A DNA stretch of 5,033 bases from Candidatus Brocadiaceae bacterium (GTDB lineage Bacteria; Planctomycetota; Brocadiia; SM23-32). The position numbers were made by a program, and so were the translations under genes. Under the pieces are notes generated by a model. It saw nothing but the letters and a program-made list of their open reading frames with translations. It did not search any database and was not told the DNA's origin. Below are positions 1 through 5,033 of the stretch, piece by piece. Every line of letters starts with the position of its first letter. The stretch's first letter is position 1. The stretch is taken from NCBI GenBank assembly GCA_030615435.1, contig JAUWZH010000207.1:1-5033 (forward strand), given 5' to 3'.

Positions 1-85
1 CCCGCAGGTCCACGAAGTGCACGCCCATCACTACCCTGCCCTCCTTCATGTCGAGGCAGGGCATGATTTTCACGTACTGAGCCAC
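1..85 (-). CDS. hisF: Imidazole glycerol phosphate synthase cyclase subunit HisF (N-terminal fragment, cut by window edge)
   Basis: Only the first 28 codons are in the window; the gene continues beyond base 1. The fragment reads MAQYVKIMPCLDMKEGR followed by VVMGVHFVDLR. This matches strand beta1 and loop beta1-alpha1 of HisF, the (beta/alpha)8 barrel that uses ammonia from HisH to turn PRFAR into imidazole glycerol phosphate and AICAR in the cytoplasm. Asp12 in the PCLD motif aligns with the catalytic Asp11 of Thermotoga HisF. I chose the GTG at 83-85 because AGGAGA (complement of 90-95) lies four bases upstream; the GTG at 71-73 would begin directly at VKIMPCLD and lacks such a site. One oddity is that the family usually has RVVKG and this copy has RVVMG, so the loop lysine (Lys19 in Thermotoga) is Met20. 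HisA is the nearest alternative, but the IMPCLDMKEGRVV pattern favours HisF. A HisF-like paralogue cannot be excluded from so short a piece. Confidence 0.88.
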   Translation of the reverse strand, partial: MAQYVKIMPCLDMKEGRVVMGVHFVDLR

Positions 86-193
86 TTTCTCTCCTGAGCA
101 GGCATTCTAACCAAGGCAATCCGAGCGCCCGCCGACTCCCAGGCCCGACGGCACCCCATTTCCACCCTGCAGGGCAAGTGCAAATGAGAAAAG

Positions 194-222
194 AAGATAC
201 CAGGCGACGGGCGGGGTGTCAA
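194..222 (-). promoter_or_regulatory. Sigma-70-type promoter for hisF
   Basis: On the minus strand there is a perfect -35 hexamer TTGACA (complement of 217-222), a 17-base spacer and a -10 hexamer TATCTT (complement of 194-199; 4 of 6 matches). Transcription would start near base 187 and give a leader of about 100 bases before the hisF GTG. The first 12 bases, TTGACACCCCGC, also occur at the promoter at 4608. I saw no His-rich leader peptide or obvious attenuator in the leader. The call rests on hexamers and spacing only. Confidence 0.55.
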
Positions 223-343
223 ACACGTCTGGCAGAGGAGCCGAGCCGGTCGTTTTCCCGGCCTCGCCGGTGGGGCTGCACTTCTCTCTCCCACGCCGAC
301 GCCCCTGCGCCACCTCCTTTGGCCCGTGATGCAAGGCCCGAGT

Positions 344-373
344 TTGAGAACTTTGCTGCCGCTGCGCTATAAT
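344..373 (+). promoter_or_regulatory. Sigma-70-type promoter for the glycosyltransferase gene
   Basis: The -35 hexamer is TTGAGA (344-349; 5 of 6 matches) and the -10 is a perfect TATAAT (368-373), with an 18-base spacer. Transcription would start near 380 and give a leader of about 50 bases. The perfect -10 stands out in GC-rich DNA. The leader carries TAAGGAG (413-419), whose GGAG lies 11 bases before the GTG start. Confidence 0.7.
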
Positions 374-430
374 GGTTGTCAGGCAGGCGGGTTTCAGGAG
401 AGTTGTCGCCGCTAAGGAGAGCAGCAGGCA

Positions 431-2719
431 GTGTCCAGAGGGGAACTCACCGAGAGGATCGCCTTCGTAAGCACCTTTCCGCCGCGGCCGTGCGGCATTG
501 CGACCTTCGCCGGAAGCCTCGCTGCCGCCTGCGACCGGTATCTGGGCGGGCGCTTGCGCACGCTGGTGGTGGCAGTGGACGACCCGAAAGGGGGCTACGA
601 CTACCCTCAGGTGGTCAAGCACCGCATTGACGAGCACGCCCGCGTGGGCTACGTCAAGGGTGCAGAGTTCATGAACTTCAGCAACATCCGCGTCGTTTCC
701 CTCCAGCACGAGTTCGGCATCTTCGGCGGACCCGACGGCTCCTACGTGCTGGACATGCTCAGGGAGCTGCACTACCCGGTGGTGACCACCTTCCACACGG
801 TGCTGCGCTCTCCGAGCGAAGGGCAGCGTCGTGTGATGGAGGGGTTGATTGCTCTCAGTGAGCGCCTCGTTGCGATGAGCCGGCGGGGGGCGAGCTTCCT
901 GCATGAGGTGTACGATGCGCCGGTGGAAAAGATCAGCTTCATCCCGCACGGAGTGGAGCAGATGCCGCTGGTGGAGCCGGAGCGCTACAAGGCACGCTTC
1001 GGGATGGAAGGCCGCCCCGTCGTGCTGACCTTTGGCCTCGTGGGGCCTGGCAAGGGCATCGAGTACATGCTCCAGGGCCTCCCGTCGGTAGTGGAGGGGT
1101 ATCCGGACCTCTGTTACATCATCCTGGGCGCCACACACCCGCGCATCCGCGAGCAGGACGGCGAGAGTTACCGCCTGAGCCTCCAACGCATGGCCCGCGA
1201 GCTGGGCCTGCAGAAGAACGTGCTGTTCATAGGGCGCTTCGTCGAACAGGCGGAGCTATGCGAATTCCTGAAGGCCGCCGACATCTACGTCAGCCCCTAC
1301 CTGAACCGCGAGCAGATCACCAGCGGCACCCTCGCCTACGCACTGGGGGCGGGAAAGCCGATCGTCTCCACCCGCTATTGGTACGCCGAGGAACTGCTCT
1401 CTGACGGGCGGGGGATCCTGGTGGATTTTCGGGACCCCGAGGGCCTCGCCCGGGGCCTGCTGGACCTCCTGGACGACCCGCGCAAGCTGCGCGAGACGCG
1501 GGTGCGGGCCTACGAGTTCTCCCGGGACATGGTCTGGCCCGAGGTGGCCGGGCGGTACGTCGAGACCTTCCGCGAGGCGATGCGCGCGGCGCGTGTGCCG
1601 GCGGTGATGCGGGACGTGACCATGCGCCGTCTCCTGCCCATCACGGGGCTCCCCAGGCCGAAGCTCGATCACCTCGTCCACCTGACCGACGACACGGGCT
1701 TGCTGCAACACGCCCGCTACTCGGTTCCCGACAGGGCGCACGGCTACACCACCGACGACAATGCCCGCGCCCTGGTGGTGGTCACGAAGTACCACAATCT
1801 GTTTCACGAGGAGGAGGCCGAAAGGCTGCTGAACATCTACCTGAGCTTCGTGCACCACGCACAGCGCCAGGATGGGCTGTTCCGAAACCTCGTGAGTTAC
1901 GACAGGCGGTTCACGGAAGAAGTAGGCAGCGACGACTGCTACGGCCGCGCGCTGTGGGGGCTGGGCTACGTGATCTGCCGCGGCCCGGGGCGCTACCGAC
2001 AGTTTGCCACCGAGCTGTTCGAGACCTCCATCAGGCGGCACGACGTCCTGCAACTGCTGAGCATCCGCGGGCGGGCCAACGCCATCCTCGGCCTCTACTA
2101 TTATCTGGCGGCCTTCCCTGAAGCGCGCGACATCGAGGAAAGAATTGACGCCCTGGCGGGCAAGAACGCAGCAGTTTTCCGCGACCAGTCCTCGCCGCAC
2201 TGGCAGTGGTTTGAGCGCGTGATCTCCTACGATAACGCCCTTCTCCCCCAGGCCCTGTTCCACGCCTGCGAGGTGACCGGGAAACAGGAATACCTTGACG
2301 TTGCCGTTTCCGCCCTCGATTTCCTGATAGTGAAGAGCCGGCGCCACGGCGAGCATTTCTCCTTCGCCGGCAACGAGGGCTGGCACGAGAACGGGAACGA
2401 ACCCGCCCAGTTCGACCAGCAGCCCATTGACGCCTGCGCCCTTGTGGAGGCCTGTAAGGCCGCCTTCCGGCTCACCGGCAGGCGGGACTACCTGGGGCAC
2501 ATGCGGGTGGCTTTCGACTGGTACCTCGGTGTCAACGACGTGGGCACGCCGCTCTACGATTTCCGCACCGGCGCTTGTGCGGACGGACTGACGAAGCGCG
2601 GCCCCAATAAGAACCAGGGAGCCGAAAGCGCGCTCTGCTGCCTGCTTGCACTCCTGACCCTCACCGAGGTCTACTCCGAGCAGGACAGCGCCATCATGCA
2701 AGGGGACAAGAGCGGTTGA
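431..2719 (+). CDS. GT4-like glycosyltransferase fused to a C-terminal six-hairpin glycosidase-like domain
   Basis: This is a 762-residue cytoplasmic-looking protein with no signal peptide or membrane segment. Residues about 9-385 form a GT-B glycosyltransferase. They show the N-terminal substrate loop STFPPRPCGIATF (14-26), QHEFGIFGG (92-100), IPHGV (171-175), the nucleotide-sugar-binding turn FGLVGPGKG (201-209), and REQITSGTLAYALGAGKP (293-310) where GT4 enzymes carry the donor-binding EX7E motif. Residues about 400-750 form a second, mostly helical domain with LDHLVHLTDDTG (412-423), HGYTTDDNARAL (437-448), NGNEPAQFDQQPIDA (654-668) and NQGAESALC (728-736). That pattern resembles the alpha/alpha six-hairpin glycosidase-like domains found fused to such transferases. 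The start is GTG 431, the first usable codon after an in-frame TAA at 413-415; the ribosome site GGAG (416-419) is rather far away, at 11 bases. It has its own promoter and is probably monocistronic. Homologues are often labelled mannosyltransferase, but donor, acceptor and product cannot be read from the sequence. The activity of the C-terminal half is also unknown. Confidence 0.93.
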   Translation: MSRGELTERIAFVSTFPPRPCGIATFAGSLAAACDRYLGGRLRTLVVAVDDPKGGYDYPQVVKHRIDEHARVGYVKGAEFMNFSNIRVVSLQHEFGIFGGPDGSYVLDMLRELHYPVVTTFHTVLRSPSEGQRRVMEGLIALSERLVAMSRRGASFLHEVYDAPVEKISFIPHGVEQMPLVEPERYKARFGMEGRPVVLTFGLVGPGKGIEYMLQGLPSVVEGYPDLCYIILGATHPRIREQDGESYRLSLQRMARELGLQKNVLFIGRFVEQAELCEFLKAADIYVSPYLNREQITSGTLAYALGAGKPIVSTRYWYAEELLSDGRGILVDFRDPEGLARGLLDLLDDPRKLRETRVRAYEFSRDMVWPEVAGRYVETFREAMRAARVPAVMRDVTMRRLLPITGLPRPKLDHLVHLTDDTGLLQHARYSVPDRAHGYTTDDNARALVVVTKYHNLFHEEEAERLLNIYLSFVHHAQRQDGLFRNLVSYDRRFTEEVGSDDCYGRALWGLGYVICRGPGRYRQFATELFETSIRRHDVLQLLSIRGRANAILGLYYYLAAFPEARDIEERIDALAGKNAAVFRDQSSPHWQWFERVISYDNALLPQALFHACEVTGKQEYLDVAVSALDFLIVKSRRHGEHFSFAGNEGWHENGNEPAQFDQQPIDACALVEACKAAFRLTGRRDYLGHMRVAFDWYLGVNDVGTPLYDFRTGACADGLTKRGPNKNQGAESALCCLLALLTLTEVYSEQDSAIMQGDKSG

Positions 2720-2827
2720 GGGGCGCGCTGAGAGTGCTGGCGCTTCGTCGCAGGGGCGCGATCACAGCCGGCGGGCCGACCAGGACGTCGTCAGACTGCT
2801 CGAAATGACACCAGCGCGACGGAGTCT

Positions 2828-2856
2828 TTGCAAGGGCCCTCGCCTGAACGTATAAT
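2828..2856 (+). promoter_or_regulatory. Sigma-70-type promoter for tatA-hisD
   Basis: The -35 hexamer is TTGCAA (2828-2833; 4 of 6 matches), followed by an optimal 17-base spacer and a perfect TATAAT (2851-2856). The predicted start point is near 2863, leaving a leader of about 48 bases before the tatA ATG. No second promoter is evident between tatA and hisD, so this one probably serves both genes. Confidence 0.7.
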
Positions 2857-2910
2857 GTCTGCGTGAGTTCCAAGGGAGGCCGTTGCGGGTCCGCGAAGGA
2901 GGAATACCGC

Positions 2911-3153
2911 ATGCTCGCTTTCCTGACCACCGGCGGCTACGAGTGGATCATCATCCTGATCGTGGCTCTCCTGCTGTTCGGCAGGCGGCTGCCGGAGGTG
3001 ATGCGATCCATGGGGCAGGGCCTCCGGCAGTTCAAGAAGGGCCTTCGGGAGGTCGAAGAGGACATAGATGTGGCCGGCGAAATGGATGAGGGCAAGAAGT
3101 CCGGGAAGCTGACGAACAGAGATTCGGATTCGCCCTCTTCTCCCGCCGGCTGA
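2911..3153 (+). CDS. tatA: Sec-independent (Tat) protein translocase subunit TatA
   Basis: The 80-residue product has the TatA/E layout. A short N-terminal tail precedes one membrane helix (about residues 12-23, WIIILIVALLLF). A Phe-Gly hinge (23-24) leads to an amphipathic helix with LPEVMRSMGQGLRQFKKGL (27-45), then a charged, disordered tail ending in a Ser/Pro-rich stretch. Glu11 sits 12 residues before the hinge Phe, the same position as the polar Gln8 of E. coli TatA and Glu8 of TatB. TatA assembles in the inner membrane and, with TatC, exports folded proteins bearing twin-arginine signals. TatB is less likely because the protein is short and FGRRLPE followed by GLRQFKKGL is TatA-like. 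The start is ATG 2911, eight bases after a strong AAGGAGG (2896-2902). The in-frame GTG at 2863 falls at the predicted transcription start and lacks a ribosome site. No tatC is in the window. hisD follows after 71 bases. Confidence 0.93.
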   Translation: MLAFLTTGGYEWIIILIVALLLFGRRLPEVMRSMGQGLRQFKKGLREVEEDIDVAGEMDEGKKSGKLTNRDSDSPSSPAG

Positions 3154-3212
3154 GCCTCTCGCCCGGCGATGGCCCGGCCCGCAGCCTTGCAAAAGCGTCC
3201 TTCCCGTGCCCC

Positions 3213-3216
3213 GGAG
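3213..3216 (+). promoter_or_regulatory. Shine-Dalgarno site supporting a CTG start for hisD
   Basis: GGAG (within CCGGAGAA) lies eight bases upstream of CTG 3225-3227. It decides the start because the hisD frame, open from the TGA at 3087-3089 onward, has no ATG, GTG or TTG before GTG 3369. The other upstream CTGs, at 3150 and 3240, have no comparable site at proper spacing. Confidence 0.55.
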
Positions 3217-3224
3217 AATCACCC

Positions 3225-4541
3225 CTGGATATCCCCGTCCTGAACACACGTGACGCCGAGTTTGAAAGGGATTTCGCCGCCCTGGCGCAGCGACGGGCGA
3301 GCGCCCAGGGGCTGGAGGCTGCCGACCGGGATGCTATCCGACAGAGGATTGAGGAGATCATCCGGGCCGTGCGCGAGCACGGCGACGAGGCCCTCCTGGA
3401 GTTCACCGAGCGCTTCGACGGCTGCCGGTTTTCCCCGGAGCAGTTGCGCGTCAGCGAGGACGAGGTGCAAAGGGCCCTGGAGAGCCTTCCGCAGGAGCTG
3501 CTCGATGCGTTGAGGGGGGCTGCCGAAAGGATTCGCAGCTTCCAGGAAGCCGTGCTGCTTCGTGACGCGAAGCTGCCCCCTGAGGACGGGCGCACGCTGA
3601 CCCTTCGCTACCGGCCGGTGGATTCGGCGGGCCTCTGCGTTCCCGGGGCTTCGGCTTCCCTGCCGTCCAGCGTGCTGATGACCGTTGTGCCCGCCGCCGT
3701 GGCGGGGGTGGGTCGAATCGTCATGGTCACGCCCCCTGGGCCGGACGGCGCGGTGTCGGCCGACCGCCTGGCCGCTGCGCACATGGCGGGCGCTCACGAG
3801 ATCTACCGGGTCTCCGGCGCTCAAGCTGTGGCGGCGCTCGCCTTCGGCACGGAGAGCATCCCGGCGGTGGACTTCATAGCGGGGCCGGGAAACGTATACG
3901 TGACGATGGCCAAGAAGGCCCTCTTCGGGCAGGTCGGCATAGACATGCTCGCCGGTCCGAGTGAGGTGGTCGTCATTGCCGACCGGACGGCTCGGGCACA
4001 ATGGGCCGCTGCCGAGATGCTGGCCCAGGCCGAGCATCCCGGGGGCAGCGCGACGCTGATCACCGATCACGGGCCGCTCGCCTCGGCCGTCGCGTCGGCG
4101 CTCGGAGAGCAGTTCGCTTCCCTTCACCTCGCCGGCGGTGTCCGTTCCAACCTGGAGGAACTCGGGGCGGTCATCGTGGCGCCCACGCCGGAAGAATGCG
4201 CCGCCCTCGCCAATCGCCTGGCGCCCGAGCATCTGGTCATCATGATGGACGAGCCGGACGGGGTGTGCGAGATGATCCGGAACGCCGGGGCGATCTTCCT
4301 CGGCCACTGCACTCCCGTTGCGCTCGGCGATTATGTCGCCGGCCCCTCCCACTGCCTCCCGACCGGCACGACGGCTCGCTTCTCCGGGGGACTGACGGCC
4401 AACACGTTCCTCAAGGGCACCGGCATCATTCGCTACAGCCGCGACGCGCTGCGCGAGGACGCAGGCACCCTCTGCCGGATGGCCGAAGCCGAGGGGCTGG
4501 AGGCACACGCCAGGTCCGTAGGGATCAGGCTGGAAGACTGA
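3225..4541 (+). CDS. hisD: Histidinol dehydrogenase HisD (probable CTG start)
   Basis: HisD is a cytoplasmic zinc enzyme that oxidises L-histidinol to L-histidine in two NAD-dependent steps, the end of the histidine pathway. The product is 438 residues from CTG 3225, normal for the family (about 430). Family blocks seen are PSSVLM, VSGAQAVAALAFGT, FIAGPGNVYVTMAKK, GIDMLAGPSEVVVIAD, APEHLVI and GDYVAGPSHCLPTG. The expected active-site residues are all present: zinc ligands Gln268, His271, Asp369 and His428, and the catalytic pair Glu335-His336. Each is offset by exactly nine from E. coli Gln259, His262, Asp360, His419 and Glu326-His327, so the body is intact without gap. Starting at GTG 3369 would give 390 residues and remove the N-terminal helix region (LDIPVLNTRDAEFERDF onward), which looks like the normal HisD beginning. 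The gene follows tatA by 71 bases and is probably co-transcribed with it. The product call is very secure; the exact start is less so. Confidence 0.95.
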   Translation: MDIPVLNTRDAEFERDFAALAQRRASAQGLEAADRDAIRQRIEEIIRAVREHGDEALLEFTERFDGCRFSPEQLRVSEDEVQRALESLPQELLDALRGAAERIRSFQEAVLLRDAKLPPEDGRTLTLRYRPVDSAGLCVPGASASLPSSVLMTVVPAAVAGVGRIVMVTPPGPDGAVSADRLAAAHMAGAHEIYRVSGAQAVAALAFGTESIPAVDFIAGPGNVYVTMAKKALFGQVGIDMLAGPSEVVVIADRTARAQWAAAEMLAQAEHPGGSATLITDHGPLASAVASALGEQFASLHLAGGVRSNLEELGAVIVAPTPEECAALANRLAPEHLVIMMDEPDGVCEMIRNAGAIFLGHCTPVALGDYVAGPSHCLPTGTTARFSGGLTANTFLKGTGIIRYSRDALREDAGTLCRMAEAEGLEAHARSVGIRLED

Positions 4542-4607
4542 CGAGTGCCCCGTGCCGCCGAGCCAGTTCCGCGTATGCACGTGCCGTACGCCCGCCCACC
4601 CACGCTC

Positions 4608-4636
4608 TTGACACCCCGCAGCTCCCGGGCTAAACT
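4608..4636 (+). promoter_or_regulatory. Sigma-70-type promoter for the small downstream ORF
   Basis: A perfect TTGACA (4608-4613) is followed by a 17-base spacer and TAAACT (4631-4636; 4 of 6 matches). The predicted start point is near 4643, about 48 bases before ATG 4691. The bases TTGACACCCCGC (4608-4619) are identical to those at the hisF promoter on the other strand. Confidence 0.62.
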
Positions 4637-4643
4637 CCGAAGG

Positions 4644-4682
4644 CCTGCCTGATCCGCAGGTTCCGTCCGAGGCGGCATCGGA
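4644..4682 (+). promoter_or_regulatory. Possible paired hairpins in the leader of the small ORF
   Basis: Two short inverted repeats follow one another in the predicted leader: CCTGC (4644-4648) with GCAGG (4656-4660), and TCCGA (4666-4670) with TCGGA (4678-4682). Each has a five-base stem and a seven-base loop. The 3' arm of the second covers the first three bases of the ribosome site GGAGG (4680-4684), so it could limit translation. Stems this short arise often by chance in GC-rich DNA, and no known riboswitch class is recognised. Confidence 0.25.
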
Positions 4683-4690
4683 GGGGCGAA

Positions 4691-4957
4691 ATGGCGAAAG
4701 CAACCAGGGTCATTCGTCTTCAGGACACATTCCTGGTGTTCCTGGCGTGGTCGGCGTTCGTGCTGGCGGCTGACGGTATTTTTTCGCTTCGTCTTCCGCA
4801 GTTTTGGTCTCCCCTGCCCGCCATGGCGACACAAAGCTACCCCCAGTCCCCTTCCGGCGCCTTGCCATTCCCCGTGAGGTCAAGGCTCCTTTCTGAGCAG
4901 GACTATCCTGTTCGTATTCGTACCCTTCCTCAGGTTGTCAACACCCCAGCAGTTTGA
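4691..4957 (+). CDS. Small hypothetical protein with N-terminal hydrophobic segment
   Basis: I do not recognise this 88-residue product. It starts with a basic stretch (Lys3, Arg6, Arg9), then a hydrophobic segment at about residues 13-27 (TFLVFLAWSAFVLAA). This could be a signal peptide cleaved after Ala26 or Ala27 (V-L-A or L-A-A before the cut), or a single membrane anchor. The rest, about 60 residues, is rich in Pro and Ser, has no Cys and shows no motif I know. Reality is supported by ATG 4691 placed six bases after GGAGG (4680-4684) and a promoter about 55 bases upstream. Against it, codon use drifts toward T- and A-ending codons, with GC at third positions about 61% by my count. A 50-codon sample of hisD gives about 76%. 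It may be a genuine secreted small protein, a young or acquired gene, or a chance frame after a real promoter. Confidence 0.5.
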   Translation: MAKATRVIRLQDTFLVFLAWSAFVLAADGIFSLRLPQFWSPLPAMATQSYPQSPSGALPFPVRSRLLSEQDYPVRIRTLPQVVNTPAV

Positions 4958-5033
4958 AGTCTTCGTGAAAACCTGATCGTTTACTAACACCATCAATGGT
5001 TCGAGCCCCGCCTGCACTGCTGCGGGAACAACG

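Larger units (their letters stand above)
86..430. other. Divergent intergenic region between hisF and the glycosyltransferase gene
   Basis: This 345-base stretch separates two divergently transcribed genes. It holds the hisF promoter and ribosome site on the minus strand and the glycosyltransferase promoter and leader on the plus strand. The two predicted start points are roughly 190 bases apart, so the promoters do not overlap. A small inverted repeat, CCGGC-CTC-GCCGG (258-270), lies between them; it has no T-run on the terminator side of either strand. Short open frames here show no recognisable protein pattern. I see no RNA gene or riboswitch. Confidence 0.6.

Noticed and set aside
104..109. 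TAGAAT on the minus strand as a -10 for hisF
   Set aside because: There is no -35-like hexamer at suitable spacing, and the leader would be only about 12 bases. The TTGACA-17-TATCTT element further upstream is better.
258..270. CCGGC-CTC-GCCGG hairpin as a terminator
   Set aside because: The T-run (253-256) precedes it on the plus strand, and it becomes an A-run after it on the minus strand, so neither direction gives an intrinsic terminator.
107..1186. Long minus-strand open frame opposite the N-terminal half of the glycosyltransferase gene
   Set aside because: The translation is rich in His, Arg, Ala and Val with no family pattern. It is the usual antisense shadow of a GC-biased coding sequence, and the plus strand is clearly coding.
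1256..2701. 481-codon minus-strand open frame opposite the C-terminal half of the glycosyltransferase gene
   Set aside because: It is an antisense shadow with low-complexity Val/Gly/Pro/His composition and no recognisable domain; the opposite strand carries conserved motifs throughout.
2719..2760. Direct repeat AGGGGCGCG (2719-2727 and 2752-2760) after the glycosyltransferase stop
   Set aside because: It is a short GC-rich 9-mer, likely by chance; no terminator hairpin with a T-run is found here either.
2863..2910. Longer tatA start at GTG 2863
   Set aside because: This GTG coincides with the predicted transcription start, has no ribosome site, and would add 16 residues not seen in TatA. 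ATG 2911 has AAGGAGG at eight bases.
3150..3224. CTG 3150 overlapping the tatA stop as a coupled hisD start
   Set aside because: It would add 25 residues (LSLSPGDGPARS onward) that do not look like HisD, and no ribosome site is well placed. CTG 3225 fits better.
4571..4591. Dyad GCGTA...TACGC around GCACGTGC after hisD as a terminator
   Set aside because: No T-run follows, and the stems are short. It could be a binding site, but nothing supports one.
3219..4703. 494-codon minus-strand open frame opposite hisD
   Set aside because: It covers hisD almost exactly, has shadow-like composition, and HisD catalytic residues on the plus strand show which strand codes.
4990..5033. GGTTCGAGCCCC (4998-5009) as a tRNA T-arm
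   Set aside because: The bases before the TTCGAGC loop do not pair with those after it, and no anticodon arm or acceptor stem is seen.
4996..5033. ATG at 4996 opening a frame to the window end
   Set aside because: There is no ribosome site or promoter upstream, and only 12 codons are visible, so it is not supportable.

Overview
This window is a GC-rich bacterial chromosomal segment with housekeeping content. It shows bacterial sigma-70/sigma-A-type promoters, Shine-Dalgarno sites, GTG starts and densely packed genes. The phylum cannot be fixed from the sequence. Split histidine genes, a short TatA and a glycosyltransferase fused to a helical-barrel domain would suit an uncultured environmental lineage such as Armatimonadota, Planctomycetota or Chloroflexota, but that is a guess. 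I see no mobile element, CRISPR array, rRNA, tRNA or phage gene.

Layout. (1) Bases 1-85, minus strand: the first 28 codons of hisF, running off the left edge. (2) Bases 86-430: a divergent intergenic region with a good minus-strand promoter for hisF (TTGACA-17-TATCTT) and a plus-strand promoter (TTGAGA-18-TATAAT). (3) Bases 431-2719, plus: a 762-residue two-domain protein, with a GT-B (GT4-like) glycosyltransferase in the N-terminal half and a six-hairpin/alpha-alpha-barrel-like domain in the C-terminal half. (4) Bases 2720-2910: a spacer ending in a clear promoter (TTGCAA-17-TATAAT). (5) Bases 2911-3153, plus: tatA. (6) Bases 3225-4541, plus: hisD, 71 bases after tatA, complete only if translation begins at a CTG codon. 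(7) Bases 4542-4690: a third plus-strand promoter (TTGACA-17-TAAACT) and a leader. (8) Bases 4691-4957, plus: a small unrecognised ORF with an N-terminal hydrophobic segment. (9) Bases 4958-5033: no supportable feature.

How the genes relate. hisF (cyclase subunit of imidazole glycerol phosphate synthase) and hisD (last two oxidations to histidine) act in the same pathway, but here they are on opposite strands about 3.1 kb apart. Histidine biosynthesis is therefore dispersed rather than in one operon. tatA probably shares a transcript with hisD. The glycosyltransferase has its own promoter and is probably a separate unit making or modifying a glycan of unknown structure.

The most useful points are the probable CTG start of hisD, the Lys-to-Met change in the beta1-alpha1 loop of HisF, the loss of the usual GT4 EX7E motif in the fusion glycosyltransferase, and the small promoter-bearing ORF at the right end. 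I found no evidence of a novel multi-gene system.
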